64,000 nucleotides of DNA from Parus major (lineage: Eukaryota > Chordata > Aves > Passeriformes > Paridae), in the NCBI RefSeq assembly GCF_001522545.3, contig NC_031779.1, positions 3,396,763 to 3,460,762 of the forward strand. Reading direction: 5' to 3'. Made by a program: the position numbers and the translations under genes. Within the stretch, counting starts at the first letter, position 1. Every line of letters starts with the position of its first letter. Positions 49,916 through 63,600 of this stretch are shown piece by piece. A model generated the notes under the pieces. It did not search any database, was not told where the DNA came from, and was given only the letters and a program-made list of their open reading frames with translations.

Positions 49916-50429
49916 GCCTGGTGTGATATACAGAGTTACTATAATGCCATTGTAAATGGAACCATGGTAAATGAAATGACTGATCAGTTACCAGAGCAAA
50001 CTGTATAAAATTATTTAGATCTCTAATTTTGGGCTTTCTAGAGCATATAAGGCAATTTATTATTTTCTTGAGGAGTGTATCCTGGTATCACTGATGGAGA
50101 GGTAAAAATAGTCATGTATGTGGAGTTGCAAGGACCTCAGCTTTTGCTGTAGTTGGTAAATACAGATTTTTTCAGACTGCAGTTAGAGGAACCTTGGTAG
50201 TGCTGCTTACAGGAGGGACAGTTGTGTTTTCTGTGCACACAGAAACAGAAGTGTCTCAGAGTTGCACACAGTGAGGCTGAACCAGTTCTGTCCTTCAGAA
50301 GCCTCTGCTCTCTGGAGCAAAATCTGCTTGTTTCCTTTCTGTAGTGTTTTTTTGCAGTTAGCTGTACTAGCTCCATTCCAGAAGTGATTTCCTGGGTGTC
50401 AATGTTAAAAATAAAGTTGGCTTTCATAT

Positions 50430-50965
50430 GTGGGGTTATGAATTGTTAATAATGTAATTTTGTTATGAATTGTTAATTGACGTAATGAATTGTTATGCCT
50501 AATTGAAGTAATAAGTTATGAAGTTGAAGGTGCTGTAGTGTGAGTGTGTGCCCACTAGAGGAGGGTGGTGAGAACCCAGTGAGTTCAGCATAGGGAACTT
50601 TCCCGAATGTTACCTCATGGGGGGAGGACAGCGACCTGTAACAGGAGAACGAGCTAGGCAGTGGAATCGAGGCATTCCAGAATGATTGGTCAGGAATGCA
50701 CCACAAAATGGAGCAACCAGTGACCAGAAAAGGACCAATCAATGAAAGGATACAAAGTGCACCAGTCTGCAACTTTGAGAGACTTTAAAACCCCCGGGGT
50801 GCCCAGCACCGGTGTCTTTCTGCAGAACCCGTGTCCAAGGAGACACTCTGTGGTTCACAGGCTGCTACTTGTATCTCTGACTTGCTGCCTGGGGTCTCAT
50901 CCTCAGTTGTCCTCATTTTTGACTGTTAATTAATGGAGTAACTGTTAATTCATCTGTTCATAACA
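50430..50965 (+). mobile_element. LTR-like element with inverted termini
   Basis: The 5' part repeats ttatgaattgttaat twice (50435 and 50463). The 3' end is ttcataaca, which mirrors tgttatgaa at 50461. Inside are two CCAAT-type motifs (gattggtc on the complement, and gaccaatca), then a TATA-like ctttaaaacccc (about 50782) and a GC-rich R/U5-like stretch. The exact 5' start (about 50430 or 50461) is uncertain and no target duplication was found. Confidence 0.5.
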
Positions 50966-53900
50966 TCAATGCTCAGAGCCAGTGGGTGTCTCCTCGTTTT
51001 GCTTCAAAAGCTGAGGCCATTTAGTCTGCAATAGCGTGTGCTAAAGGCCTTTGAGCTAAAATATGGAAATGGTCCCTGGGTGCCTTGTGGCTATCAGGGG
51101 TCTCAACCCTTCTCAGCTGAGGGCCCTCGACACCAGGGTAGTGACAAATGCTCACTCCCTGCGCTCTGAGCAAGCTCCAAGTGCAGAGGGAGAAGCTGCA
51201 GCATCTCAGGTAGCTGTGTTGAATGAAGGGCTTGGCCATCCCCACAGGAGGAGCTTGGTGCCTGGTTCCAGGTGACAATTCAGGGCTACCAGGAGGTAGA
51301 CACTCTCCCATGGCCCACTACAGCACTAAAGGAAAGAAGCCTTGAAGAGGAGTTAGTCTTCAGCATTTTTTTATTCTGTGAATTATCTAGGGCCCATTAG
51401 TAATTTTAGAATTGTTTTTCTGTTATCTGTAGAGTGATTTGAGGGCTATGATGAGGTGCTGAAAAGCACTTGAAAAGGTTTTTAATTTTTTTTTTTTTTT
51501 AATGGTGGGGAAAAGCACCTGCAGCTGTTTTATTTAACCTGGTGTAGTAGGTCCCTGCTCTTCAGTGTCTTTCTTGTAAGGATCACTTCAGAGGGCACAC
51601 AGTTTGTTTGATATGTTAATTAATAATTGTAGAAATGCACCAAGGGTTTTGAAAATTAGCACATATCAAAGTTGCTGTTTTAAGTGGAAGAGTTCTTAGA
51701 GCCTGTCAAACATGGGTGGGATGGCCCTGAGGTGGCACAGACTAAGTGCTTCAGATAGCCTTATCAGTGAGACCCGTATGTTCATAAGGAAAGTCTGCCA
51801 ACTTTCACTTTTCATAAATACTGTGGGAAAAACTGATGCAGTTTTCATGAAAATGAAAAGTTTGCTTTTTGCATCAAGTGCCAAGTGTCAGAAAATACAA
51901 GTTCAGTGCATCTATTCTACTTAGGAAAGTATGTTTTGGGGCAGACTGGACAGGGGAGGTGGGATTTCAATCACTTCAGAAACAGCAGTGATCTTCTGTA
52001 AGAATGCCTGGAAGGGAAAGACCTCAGAACAAAATCTCTAGGGAGAAGGATGAAGATAAACGTGCTAGTACACCTCTCTAAATTGTCAAACAAGGGAGTA
52101 TGTTTGCAAGAATCTGTGGGTTCCTTTCTTACTGTCTTTTGATGTAGATTTCTTGCCTTGCTTTCCTCACCCCAAACTGTACTTCCACTCAGATCTTTCA
52201 TTTCGAGGAGCATTGACTGTTTATTTCTTTCAGAAGTCACTGTAAGAATTCCAGATCTTCATTGTTTGTTTTGAAAATCAAAAGGCTACGGACTGTTGGA
52301 AGTGGGACTGCATTTTTTTTTTTTTTTTTCCCATTGATGATGATGCACATTTATTCTGTTTAATGGCTTTGGCTCCACTGAGTAAAGTAAAAACTAATGA
52401 AGTGTTCAGATGGGTTTCATTTTTGATAAGTTTGGGTAACAGTTACATGGGCCAAAAAGCCCTGTGGGAAAATAGAGGTGTTTGACTGCCAGATGTCATG
52501 CCAAGCCCATTTGTCTTTAGAACTATCTGTGCAAGTAATTTATGTCTAATGTTAAAGGTAGACCAATTAGGTCTCACACCACTGAACCTATCTGCTGCTA
52601 GAAAACTCTCATTAGCAGAAGAGGGCAATAAAAATCTCTTCTGTCAACTTAAACCAAAATAAAAGCACAGCAATACCTGAATGTGACAAAAATGGCAATC
52701 CTGTAAGTTAGGGACGTGACTTTCAATGCTTTTTGGGACATGCTCTTCATGACAAAACCTGCATTAGCAATCTGCATGCCTCAGCTTCAAGCAATTTCTG
52801 TAATTGAAATTAATTAAAATACTTAGGACCTGCTGTGATCTGAAGAGTCTGTCTCTGTTGTTACTGCTCATATAAAAGGGGATGCCTGATCTTTAATAAA
52901 CTACATGATCTGCAGGAAATTTGAAAGATTGTGGCAGAACCCTGTTAATTTGGGAGACACAGATCAGCAGTCCAGCAGGTGAATTTTAGCAAGTAAGAGG
53001 ACTGACCTGTACTTGTTAGTGTTTTTGTGAACATGAGAATTTCTTTGAAAACATGCTGAAAAATCAGAGGGCCAAATTTTGGGGGTTGCTGTTGGCTGTT
53101 CAGGAGCTGTTCTGTCTTAGGTAAGTGATCCATTGCACACAGCTGAAGCAGCGTGTGGGGTTTTTTTCGAGTGGGGATTATTAGGGAGACACCTTCTCTG
53201 CCCCTTTAACAGATATTCAGTGTACAGTATGTTTAAGGGGAGGCTGCTGACAAGGTACTGCTTATCTGCAAGTGGCAGATAAATACTCTTCTGAGGCTGT
53301 GGTGAATGTAACATTTCCTTCTCCTTCTGTCATCACTTCTGCAAAATGTGGCCTGGAAGCAACACTGTGAGTTATGAACTCTTACAGTCCAAATGGCACT
53401 GATGGTAGTGTGGGATTCCCAGTTCCACCAGGGAGCAGGGTTGATGGAGGAAGTCCTTTGAGCTCCAGAAGGGTGACTAAAGGCTTGAAGGAGACTTGTC
53501 GAGCAGTCCCTGCATGGTTTGGCCTCTGTTCTTGACTCTGCACCCAGAGAACACCTGTGGAAAAAAAAATAGATTCTTTTCTACTCCCTAGTGGAAGAAT
53601 CACTGAAAATCCCTCTTTTGAGACAGCAGCAAACAAATTTTCCTCCAGAAGAAGTTGTGTTTTGTGGGACCAAAAGGCACCTTTCAAAACAGGTACTCTA
53701 TTATCTTTGTTCATGTGTCCTACTTGAGCATCAAATGAGCTCAGTGGGGCTTTTTCTGGCAAGCTGATAGAACACATGCCCCTAAATGACTAAATTAGTC
53801 TGTTTCTATTTCTCTCCACTGCTTGTGAGCAACACAGATGGTCCTAATTCAAGTAAATACACCTCAGTTCAAGTAAATTCTTGCCATGCTATGCATTACA

Positions 53901-54232
53901 CCTGTGCCAAGACCTGAGCCATGGGATCTGAAATGTATTTTTCTTATTGAATCTCTGCACCTGAATTTAAGGCTGATAAAGCAGTTGACAAAATTTAAAA
54001 AAAACCCAAATTAAACTTAAATCTGCAAGGTGAGGTGTAATTAAGAAAAATAAGAATTAATTAATAAATTAATAAAATCAAGAAAAATCTGCTTGAGAAC
54101 CAAATATGGGTGACTTGCTTGGTTTAAGGCAAAAAACCTACAACTAGTAGTTCTTCAGAATATATTTATTCTTCTCAGAAGAAATGCAAACTCTGAATGG
54201 AAATTGAGCAAAATTAGCTTCCAACATTGTCA
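50966..54232. other. Non-coding DNA, no feature recognised
   Basis: AT-rich DNA with a long T-tract at 52313-52329. Open frames of up to 131 codons, such as 53382-53777 on the minus strand, have no family resemblance. If a gene starts at the 45-kb CpG island, this lies in its first intron. Confidence 0.5.
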
Positions 54233-54236
54233 TGGG

Positions 54237-54968
54237 TGTAATAAATGGAATTGATTCATGCTAACTAAATTGTAACTGTTATTGAAGTTATTATTAGAAG
54301 CAATCAAAAGAATCAGTGTTATGAGGCAGATGTACCCATTTACAGATGTTACATGTTAAAATTGAGGTACAGGATGTAGTTTTGAGATAAGTCATGTCCC
54401 AAGATGAAAATGGCTTTGAGATGGACAAAATTAGAACGACTTTAGGCATTGGGCCTAAAAATCACTAAATATAACACTAATTAGTAGAGTAACATAACAC
54501 AACGCTTAGTACACACGTACAAAACTGTGAGGTTATCCAAAGGACAATGAGGAAGAGGAGAAACATTCACCAAAAGACCCCCAAAAGAAGACTGAAGACC
54601 CCCTAGCAACAAATGAAGCATGTGCTGTGAAGAAAAGTGACGTAAAGTCAGAAAAATGGGAAATAGGAGGAAACTGACGGGAAACATTAATGAATATCTA
54701 TAAACATAGAGTATATAAATTTAACTTGAAGTGCTTTGTTTTGTACATGAGGCAGGGTAAGAAACCCCCTCTGTACCCCAGTTGGTTTTGCTTATGCTTT
54801 AATCATACTTAATTACTGGCAAATTATATATATAAATTGTAATTTTTTACTAAATTGTATTCTTTTATACCAAATTACTATTCAATTTACTAAATTATAT
54901 TCATTTTTAATGAAACTGTTATTAAATCAAGGGACCTAGTTGTCAAAATTTTAATTTCATTTATAACA
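54237..54968 (+). mobile_element. LTR copy A of a 740-bp family, solo, with 4-bp target duplication
   Basis: It begins TGTAATAAATG and ends CATTTATAACA, inverted termini matching at 10 of 11 positions. It is flanked by TGGG at 54233-54236 and 54969-54972. It contains a TATA box (gtatataaatt, about 54712), a downstream ctttgttttgtacatgag stretch and an AT-rich 3' part. Copy B lies 1.9 kb downstream. A 4-bp duplication is typical of gammaretrovirus-like (ERV1) integration. The flanking repeat shows that it is an independent solo LTR. Confidence 0.78.
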
Positions 54969-56897
54969 TGGGAATCTAGGATCAGTTGAAAAGCCCATTT
55001 TCTATATTGAATGAACAGTAGTGTTCATTCATTATCATTTTATTTGGTAACAAAGGAAAGCTAAGAATGTTTAAATGCTCCATCTCACATGTTTCACCTT
55101 ACCCCACCCAGCCTCTTACGCTTTTTCGTACTTGTAGCAGCTTTGTTTAGCAACTCCTTAGAGAAAAAGGGAACAAAAGATTACACAGAAGTTTTGTAAG
55201 AAGAAAAAAAAAAAATCTAAAACCACCAAATAAAAAAATTGGAAAGTTATAAAATGGTATGTACTTTTCAAACCAATTTTTATGCAGCTACTTTTAATGA
55301 AGCTTTCATAATGTTTATGTACAGTAAACTTTTCCTATACTGATAGCTATGTACAGCTATTGCCAGCCAAAGGAAAGATCATGTTAATGTCCTAGTATCT
55401 AATGACCTAGTGTTGCATGAAGTAAAGATTTTCTCTCCTTATCAATTTTTCTTTCTAATGACTACTGCAGTTTTCTTATGCTCTGTTGAAATAACATATT
55501 ACTGAAACTGTTCTCAGGCAGTACAGTTAATGCTGGACATGTGGTTTGCACCTGAGCACATGTTAAGTCTTAAGTACTTTGAAAGTGACACACTGTTTAC
55601 CTTTGATTTTTGTTCAGTAAAAATAGGATGCTGATTTTGAGGTCAGTGACTTTTGAGAAAGTTATGTGTAGAGCTATAAAATGTTAGTCAAGATCCTTCC
55701 TGCTCCAAATGTTAAAGATCAGCAGAATTGAGACATAATAAAAATTTATCTGGTCTTCAAATGGCCTAGCTAATTTACACAGAAAAGAAACCAGCAAATT
55801 TTGTTACAGTGTTCTATTTAAAATCCCTTACTATGTTTGTACATGGTGTCTGAGCACTGTCTAGTCATGGGCAGTTTTCAGAATACTGAGAAATATCTTC
55901 CAAGACTTAGTAAGACACTGATCAACTTGACTTGCTTTGTGATGTGGGTTCTTGCTCACAAAAATCGAGCAAGTTCATGAAGACTGGATTCAGGCTTTAA
56001 ACCTTCTTAACTTTTCACTGAACTGTAACTTAAGGGGAGTTAAGCATCTGACCACTTCATAGGGAAGCTACAGAAATCATGACTCACTACTTTGAGAAGT
56101 TGCTGGGCATTTGCTAGGTGGTATTTTTTTTTTCCAGTATCCCAAAATATGAAGTGACATTGTGTGTTTGGCGATGGCCCATGGTTGGCACCATGTCAAG
56201 CTGCAGTGCCCTGTAGCTGTTGTGCAGGGATGGCTGCTGGCCAGAGCAGGCTGGCCTGTTTCCCGTGGCACTAATTGCTTTTAGCAATTAGCTGTGCCCT
56301 GCTGCTCCACTGGGATCCAATGGCCGTCCTTTGTTTCCGGTCCTATATGCTCTTGCAGTCCTTGCATGTCACATTCATGTGTCACACTACTGTGCAGCAC
56401 AGCCTGATTTCTCATGCTGTAAAAACCAGTATTTTCAGGTAGAGGAGAACATCTAGAATTGAATTAAAACTGTGACCCTGAGCTCTCTGAAGGACAGGGT
56501 TACATATCTCTCCCAGGTGCTCTTCTGAAGGAGCTTTGACCTATGCTGCGCTCTCTATTTAGATCTAAGCATTCCTGTCTTTGCAAAACCTGAAAATCCT
56601 TCTCAGTGGTCTGCTTCAAAGGAAGAGGCTGTGTCTGTGCTCTTTTCATTGCTGTAGACTTCCTGTCTGTCCTGCTTCAGTTTAAGCATGGCTGTGGATC
56701 CTGGGGCATGTTAGAGCAACCAGGAACTGAATGAACTTTGGTTTGAAAATTCAAATGTTCCACATCTGTGCCTGGAAAGATTGACAGGCAGATAGCTGCC
56801 CTCCCTGTTATTTCACTATTGTTTTGCCTAATTGTGTCTCTGCTCCATGTGCCTGATAGCCTTATCTCTTCTCAAGTGCTCATCTCTGGCACAGTTT
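54969..56897. other. Spacer between the two LTR copies
   Basis: AT-rich DNA of 1.9 kb without recognisable retroviral coding motifs. It does not read as the inside of a provirus, which agrees with two separate insertions. Confidence 0.5.
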
Positions 56898-57641
56898 TGT
56901 AATAAATGGAAATGATTTGTGCTAACTAAATTGTAACTATTTTGAAAGTTACTAGAAGCAATTAAGAGAATCAGCGTTATAAGGCAGATGAACCCCTTTA
57001 CAGATGTTACATGTTAAAATTAAGGTACAGGATGCAGTTTTGAGATAAGTGATGTCCCAAGACGAAATCAACCTTGAGATGGACGAAGTTGGAATGACTT
57101 TAGGCATGGGGCCTGAAAATTATTAAATGTAAGACTAATGAGTAGACTTACATAACACAATGCTCAGTACACATGTGCAACCTGTGAGGCCATCCAGAGG
57201 ACAACGAGGATGAGTGTAAGCCTTCATCCAAAGACCACCAAAAGAAGACTGAAGACCCCCTAGCAACAAGTGAGGCATGCACCATGAAGAACAGTCATGT
57301 AAAATTAAAGAATTGGAAATAGGAGGAGACTTACAGGAAACATTAATAAATATGTATAAGCATACAGTATATCAGTTTAGTTTGAATTGTTTTGTTTTGT
57401 ATGTGAGGAAGGGTGAGAAGCCCTCTCCATACCCCAGTCACTTTTGCTTATGCTTTAATCATACTTAATTACTGGCAAATTATATATATAAATTGTATTT
57501 TTTGTTAAATTTTATTCTTTTGCTAAATTGTATTCTTTTATACCAAATTACTATTAAATTTATTAAATTGTATTAATTTTTCATTAAACTGCTGTTAACT
57601 CAATAGACCTAGTTGTCAAAATTCTAGTTTCATTTATAACA
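56898..57641 (+). mobile_element. LTR copy B of the same family
   Basis: It starts TGTAATAAATGG and ends CATTTATAACA. It is collinear with copy A over its whole length, including the shared tracts agactgaagaccccctagca and tatgctttaatcatacttaa, but has many substitutions and small indels. The flanks are GTTT and ATTT, a three-of-four match that may be a worn 4-bp target duplication. Confidence 0.75.
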
Positions 57642-60600
57642 ATTTCAACCCCATAATTCCCTGGCAGGGCATGGGATCATAAGGTAAACTCCAAGGGCTG
57701 GGTGTGTGCAGGGGTCCTGGCAGAGGGGTGCTGCAGAGCATCACTGCAGGTCTCCACAGGGCTTCTGTCCAAGAGATACCAGTAATGGAAAAGCAGCAAG
57801 CACAGTACTCTGGCCTGATGCTATTGTGTCAGGGAGCTTCCGTTTTGCTCAGTTCACCGGGACTGCGCTTCTGCTTTTTGAAAGGCCTGGTGTAAGTGAT
57901 CACTCTCTTTCACTAATCATGTCAGTGTATTTATAAAAAAATTCCACTTTATACCTTGGCCTTTGAAATCTGGAGGCAAGATCCAGCAACGTTTCTTCAT
58001 GTTAACTTCTCTTTCAAATCCTTAGCAGGGTTTTCCTCTCGCCATTCTCAAGCTGTATGTCCCAAGTTACTTTCCTGCAAAACTGCTGCTGTTGTGAACA
58101 ATACTTCTGCATTACCTTCCTGTAGTGTTGATTCCTTGTTTTCATGGTAGCATTTCAGCTTTTGATTCAAGGATTTGATTTGGATTTGGTTCCCATACAT
58201 GAAGCATGCAAATGTAATAGAAAGTGTTGTCCATATTGCTTTAACTACCTTGCTGCTTTTGGTTTAGCTGGGTCATGATTGTTGGATCGCTTCTAAACTG
58301 TGGCCAAAGTAAAGGACTGGATTTTTTTTTATTTTTATTTTTTTTTGTTTGTTTTGTCTTCAGTCATGAACTTTAAAAATCATTCTTCCAGCAGTACATG
58401 AACAATAATATTAATTTGTATTGTTTTACTCAACTGCTGCATGAAAGGATGACACTGGTTTTGCTTTTAATTCCTTTGGCATATTTTTCTTAAGACACCT
58501 GTTACATGGAAGAAGAGCTAAAGACATTTCCTGGAGTGGCATCTCCTAGTACTAAAATAGTTTGTTCCCTGTTGTGTATGGCTGTACATACAGAAACCTT
58601 GTGAATGATGGTGGGCCAGTTAGAATCCATGCATTGAAAATATTACAATATATATACCAATACATAAAATACCAAACTGTCTCATTCCTGTGCTTCCCTC
58701 AATTTCTCTGTTGTACCCAGTTGATGCTGGAGCCTCTCCTCTGCCCAAGGCTCATGTGAATGAGCACTGAAGAGGGACATGTTGCCTTTCCAAGCACTGG
58801 ATCACAGTGTTCCACTGGAGCTCCTCCATGCCAGGCTATAGGACATGGTCCCCTGACAGTGCACCAATCTTGTTGTGTGCACTGAGCAGAGGCCAAATAG
58901 AACAAAGTGTATTTGCAGTCTGGCTGGCCTTGCAGTGCAGGGGGCTGGGTCACATGTTCACATGTTGATGAGAGACAAATTGGAACATATCTCTAAAAAG
59001 GGGAGAAAGGTACTGGATGAGGGAAGCAGGGCAATGACATCGAGGAGAAGCTGGGAGAGGTGGGAAAGGGTCACTGTATTGGACAGTGTGGGCAGCAAAC
59101 ATTAGGGGAGGTGTAGGAGATGGCAGTGGGTGGCCCATCCACTGTCCTTAGGCATTGTCCATGTACCATGTCCTGGTACCTTGCAATATAATAGGAGTTT
59201 TTATTTCTGTGATGCCCCACAGCAACAGAAAAGAGATGCCTGTTGTCATTCCCACGTCACCATACTGAAATGAGCCATTCTGGCACTCATCTTATCAGTA
59301 TGTTTAATTCTGTAGCTTGGACTTTGTTCTTAGCACCAATATTCAGTACTAGGTAACCTCACTGAAAGACAAATGTGAGAGAAGGACCAAAAAGGATCCC
59401 AAAGCCTCTCCTAACTCAAAGGCTGGCACAACAGGTATCTAATTGTGAATTGATATGGTAAATTCTATATGTGATAATACAGAGCAGGAACTTAGTGCTT
59501 CACCTAGAAGCAGAATACTCACACAACGAATTTCTAAGCTAATTCAAAAAATTATCCATAAAGTTCAGATGGGGGTATAACTTACATACCATCCTAAATA
59601 AGCGAATTACTCAGAGGATGTATTGATGGGATGTTCTTTAGGACACCAGCTTGGTTAAACAGGATGCTCTTTGCAGCCCTTTTTGTGCAAAGGGCAGAGC
59701 TTTCTATTCATCTAGCCAAACGTTTCTATATAATGGAACTGCTTTCCATTTCAAAGCAAAACTTGGGGTTATTTTGTATTTTTCTGTTAGAAGAATTCCA
59801 GGTTTTTTTTAAACAAACAAAAAGAAAAAACTATTAAGGTGTGTTGGTGGTAGTTTGGTTTCACTCTTGGGAAGAGGAGTGAAAGAGGTTTTACTGTCAT
59901 TTTCCATGTGATTCTGTAATTTAATTGATTTAACACTATTTACATAGAGCTTGATATAGTCCATTTGGAGAAAATTCAAAAGTAGTTGTAGGATGGGGTT
60001 TTAAATTAATTGTTGTGTATTTGCCTTGCTCTTTTTTTTTGTTTCCCTTTTTTTTCCCCCTTTTAATCAATTTTATTGACTTGTACCTGTTTTCATAATT
60101 GCGGAATTGCCTGAAGTGTTTATTAGTGTTTCATGATATAAATGTTCTAACTCATCTCTCTTCTGGGTGATTTAGGGCTGAATTAGCTAGGTCAAAGAGG
60201 AAATGTCTGTTGGTTGCTCTGTGATTCTGTTTATCATGTCCAGGACTTCGTGGCACATACAAAGTCAGGTATGTGTGGAAGGAGCTCTGGGCTTTTTGGT
60301 TAAACTCTGGCATTGGAAAAGTCTGTCTAGGCTTAGTTTTCACCTCTCTAAAATGAAGATGATGATAGCACTCCAAGTGAAAGATTTCTTTCCGGTATTC
60401 ATTTGGAAAGCGACCTTTACACTTCTGAGTCACACTTGTGAATGGGCGTGTTCTTTGGCCAGCAGCAGCCAGGTATTGTGGTGGAAGCAGCCCAAGGAGC
60501 TGTGTGGGACAGGAAAAGGCAATTTGGAACTTTACCAGTCCCTTCTACAAAGAGCACTATGAGCAGGGGTTTTCTTGTAAAAGGAGAATATTAGCTAATA

Positions 60601-63600
60601 TGCTGAACTGAAACACAGCCTATGTTAGATATATTGGCGTGATATAACTCTATTCTATTTGTACCTTTTCCCCCTGTGTAAGGGAAAGAGGATTCTTTTT
60701 TGAAAAATATTGTGAGATCTCAAAGTGAAAAGTATGGGAGGATATTATTTGTCTTGTGGTGTTTGCTGGGAAAAAAAAAAGAATGCAAGAACACATGGAA
60801 TGAGAGAAAATGTGAAAACAATGAGTAGAGAAAAGCTGCTTTTAGCCTTACAGAGTAGTCATTGATTCAGGAAAGCACAAGGATAATTCCTCATTGTACA
60901 GCTTTCAGACAACAGCTAGAATATCCACTTTGAGTTAAAGATTAGAAAAATGTTAATGAACTAACAGAAGCCAAAGAGAAGTCAATTAAAAAAACCCCAG
61001 TAGTTAGAGGACTGGACTTTTTCTTAGGAAAAGAGAGGGAAAAGTAATGAAATGGTAGAATGGAGCATATGCAAGGAAGGAACATAGCTGTCAGAATTGA
61101 GAAGGAAGGTAAATTCTGACAAAATCGAAATTGCTTTTGTAGCTCAAGTGCAGAAAGAAATTCTGGGGTAAAAATAGAGTTGTAACTTTGGTTTTTTCCC
61201 CTAAAAAGATTCTTTTGAAAATATTTTTTTAAAATTTTTACTGGTTTATTCTGAGGAATGATCTAGATAACATGGAAAAAGAAATTATTTCTAAAAATGC
61301 TGAACAATGCATTTGAATATGCTGTAGTGACAAAAGGTTTTACAGTATCTTTTAGGCCTTCAGGCTTCACGTGGCACAATTACCTGAGTAATTGTGCTCT
61401 TGGAATGTTGCTAATTTGGAGGACAGCTCTTATTTTTTATGCATTTTGTATTCTAAAAAGAAAAACTAAATCACAATTATAAAAAAATGTTTTTCCTAGA
61501 TTTCATACTTGTTAATGCCTTCTATAAAATTACTGTATATTCTGACTTAGAAAATTAAATTCTTGATGAAAGAAATGATGCATAGGATCTTGCATGGAAC
61601 AATTGTGGTAAAGGATAATAATATTGTGCATCTGTGCAAAAAGATTAGAGTAATTTGAAAAGCAGGCCTGTGCCAGTAGTTAGATGTGTAACTTATTTCA
61701 GAGAGAAATAACGAGGAAGGGGACTTACTCAAGGTCAGATGGCCTCAATGAAAAAAATGGAAGCTTTTTGCTTATCTGAAGCCCTCCAAATGAAGGGTTG
61801 GGGTTTTTTTTGTTATGAAAATGGGGACTGGATCAGTGCTGTGCTTATGAATTGCATAAACTTTAGTCTATCTTTCCAAAATTTTTCACCTGTCTTGGGT
61901 TCCATTGAAGAAATCAGAGCAGTGCTTGTTCAAAACAGCTCAAGTGTTCTTTTGCTACTGAGCCCTGTTTGATATTATGCAATTCTCTGTGAATATTAAC
62001 TGGTGCAGCCCTGCAGGTGCTCCCTTTTGGGAGGGCTCTGAGGCTGCTGGGGATGGACACACAGCTCTTTCGTGCTGTATTTGGCAGAGCTTGGGTCCAT
62101 ACCCTTGTGTTCTGCCAAGAGCAACTGGTCTGTTTGCTCCTATTGCTCCAGGGCCATGGAAGCTGGATAACTTCTCCACTGAAAATGCAAAGGGATGGGG
62201 AGTTTCCAGTAGGAAGCACAAAGGGGCTGTTAGAGCTCTGTGGTGCCTTTTTTCCATTTTTCCATTCAAAGGAGGTCTTGCTCACTGAGTAGGAGACTGC
62301 AGGGCATGGCAGGGAAAAGCAATCGTGACAAGCACTTTTCCTGACTGTATTGCTAAAAGCATGGGGAGTGGGGACACACTACAGTGTTGTGCAACAGGGC
62401 TTGTTTTTAAAGGACAGCAGAGCACCAAAATTCACTCATGAGACCCCAGAGGAATTTTAAATAACATGTAAGAATGCAGCTGGGAATGGCAATCCTATGA
62501 ATGGTACTTTGACCATTGACCATTCTCTTTTGTTTTTTAGTTCTCTCCAGTATCTTTATGCATTATAGGTATTATTGTGACACTGTATTTAAGCTGAACT
62601 GTGGCTGTGCACTGGATGTAACCATACTGAGCTAATGAGAATTACTAATCCTCATGAAGCCCTAGTAACCTGCTTGCCACATATGCTCAAAATGTTTTGA
62701 GATACAGATTTGTTTGGAATTGGTCTTGTGTATGTATTCAGTTGTTACTTAGTTGTTCATGTATAATCCTTTTAATTTCCCCTGTATATTATCATTCATT
62801 GTCTTCCAGTGCAAACTCCTCTTGTTTCCCACGTGTTTTCCCTAGTTGTTCTTCAGAATGTTTTCTGTCTTGGCTTGGCCAAGGGCAGTTCTGAAGTGTG
62901 GAGCCTTGATACAAAGCTAGGCTGAGTGAAACATTTTGAAAAAGTTACCAGCTAGCTAAAGAAGAGGAGAGATGGCCATGGATTGAACTAGATCTTAAAT
63001 TTGAGGTTACTTCAGACTGGTTCCTACCCTGCATTTCACAGTTGAGTCCAACAGTAGAAGAGGTGACACAACTACCTGCAATCCTGAGCTCTGAAACTGC
63101 TGATTATGTGGCACTGATGATTTGTACTGGGGTAAGAGCCAGCTGGCTGTGTGGATGTGGCTTTAGATTGCTTTCTAATAAATAACACTCATTATAGCTT
63201 AGCTTGGTATGAATAGGAAGTGCCATGCAGAGGAACTGTCACTCCAGAACAAGAGTCAGAAGATTAAATTAAGGACTGATACAGATGCATATATTTCAGT
63301 GCCTTCTCATTTGGCATCCCTGCACAGGCAAATGATCTAATGACAGCTCCACTCACATACCTTGGATCCCCAGGAAAAGAGCAAGTGTTGTCATAAGTAA
63401 CATAGAGAAGACAGGTAAATGGTATTTTTAGCCTGGCTAAAAATAATTTTTTCCATGCACTTCATAGATTGGTGTAGGTTGGCTTTAGTGCTTGCAACTG
63501 CTCTGTCCACACCTCCTCAGTGGCTGCCACAAGCTCCTTTCCTCATCTTTTAGTTGGCAAACTTGCCTCTCTTTTGCCTTATGTAAATTGTGAGCCATGG

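Noticed and set aside
54237..57641. A single provirus with copies A and B as its two LTRs
   Set aside because: Copy A has its own flanking TGGG duplication, the outer flanks do not match, and the 1.9-kb spacer has no recognisable retroviral coding sequence.
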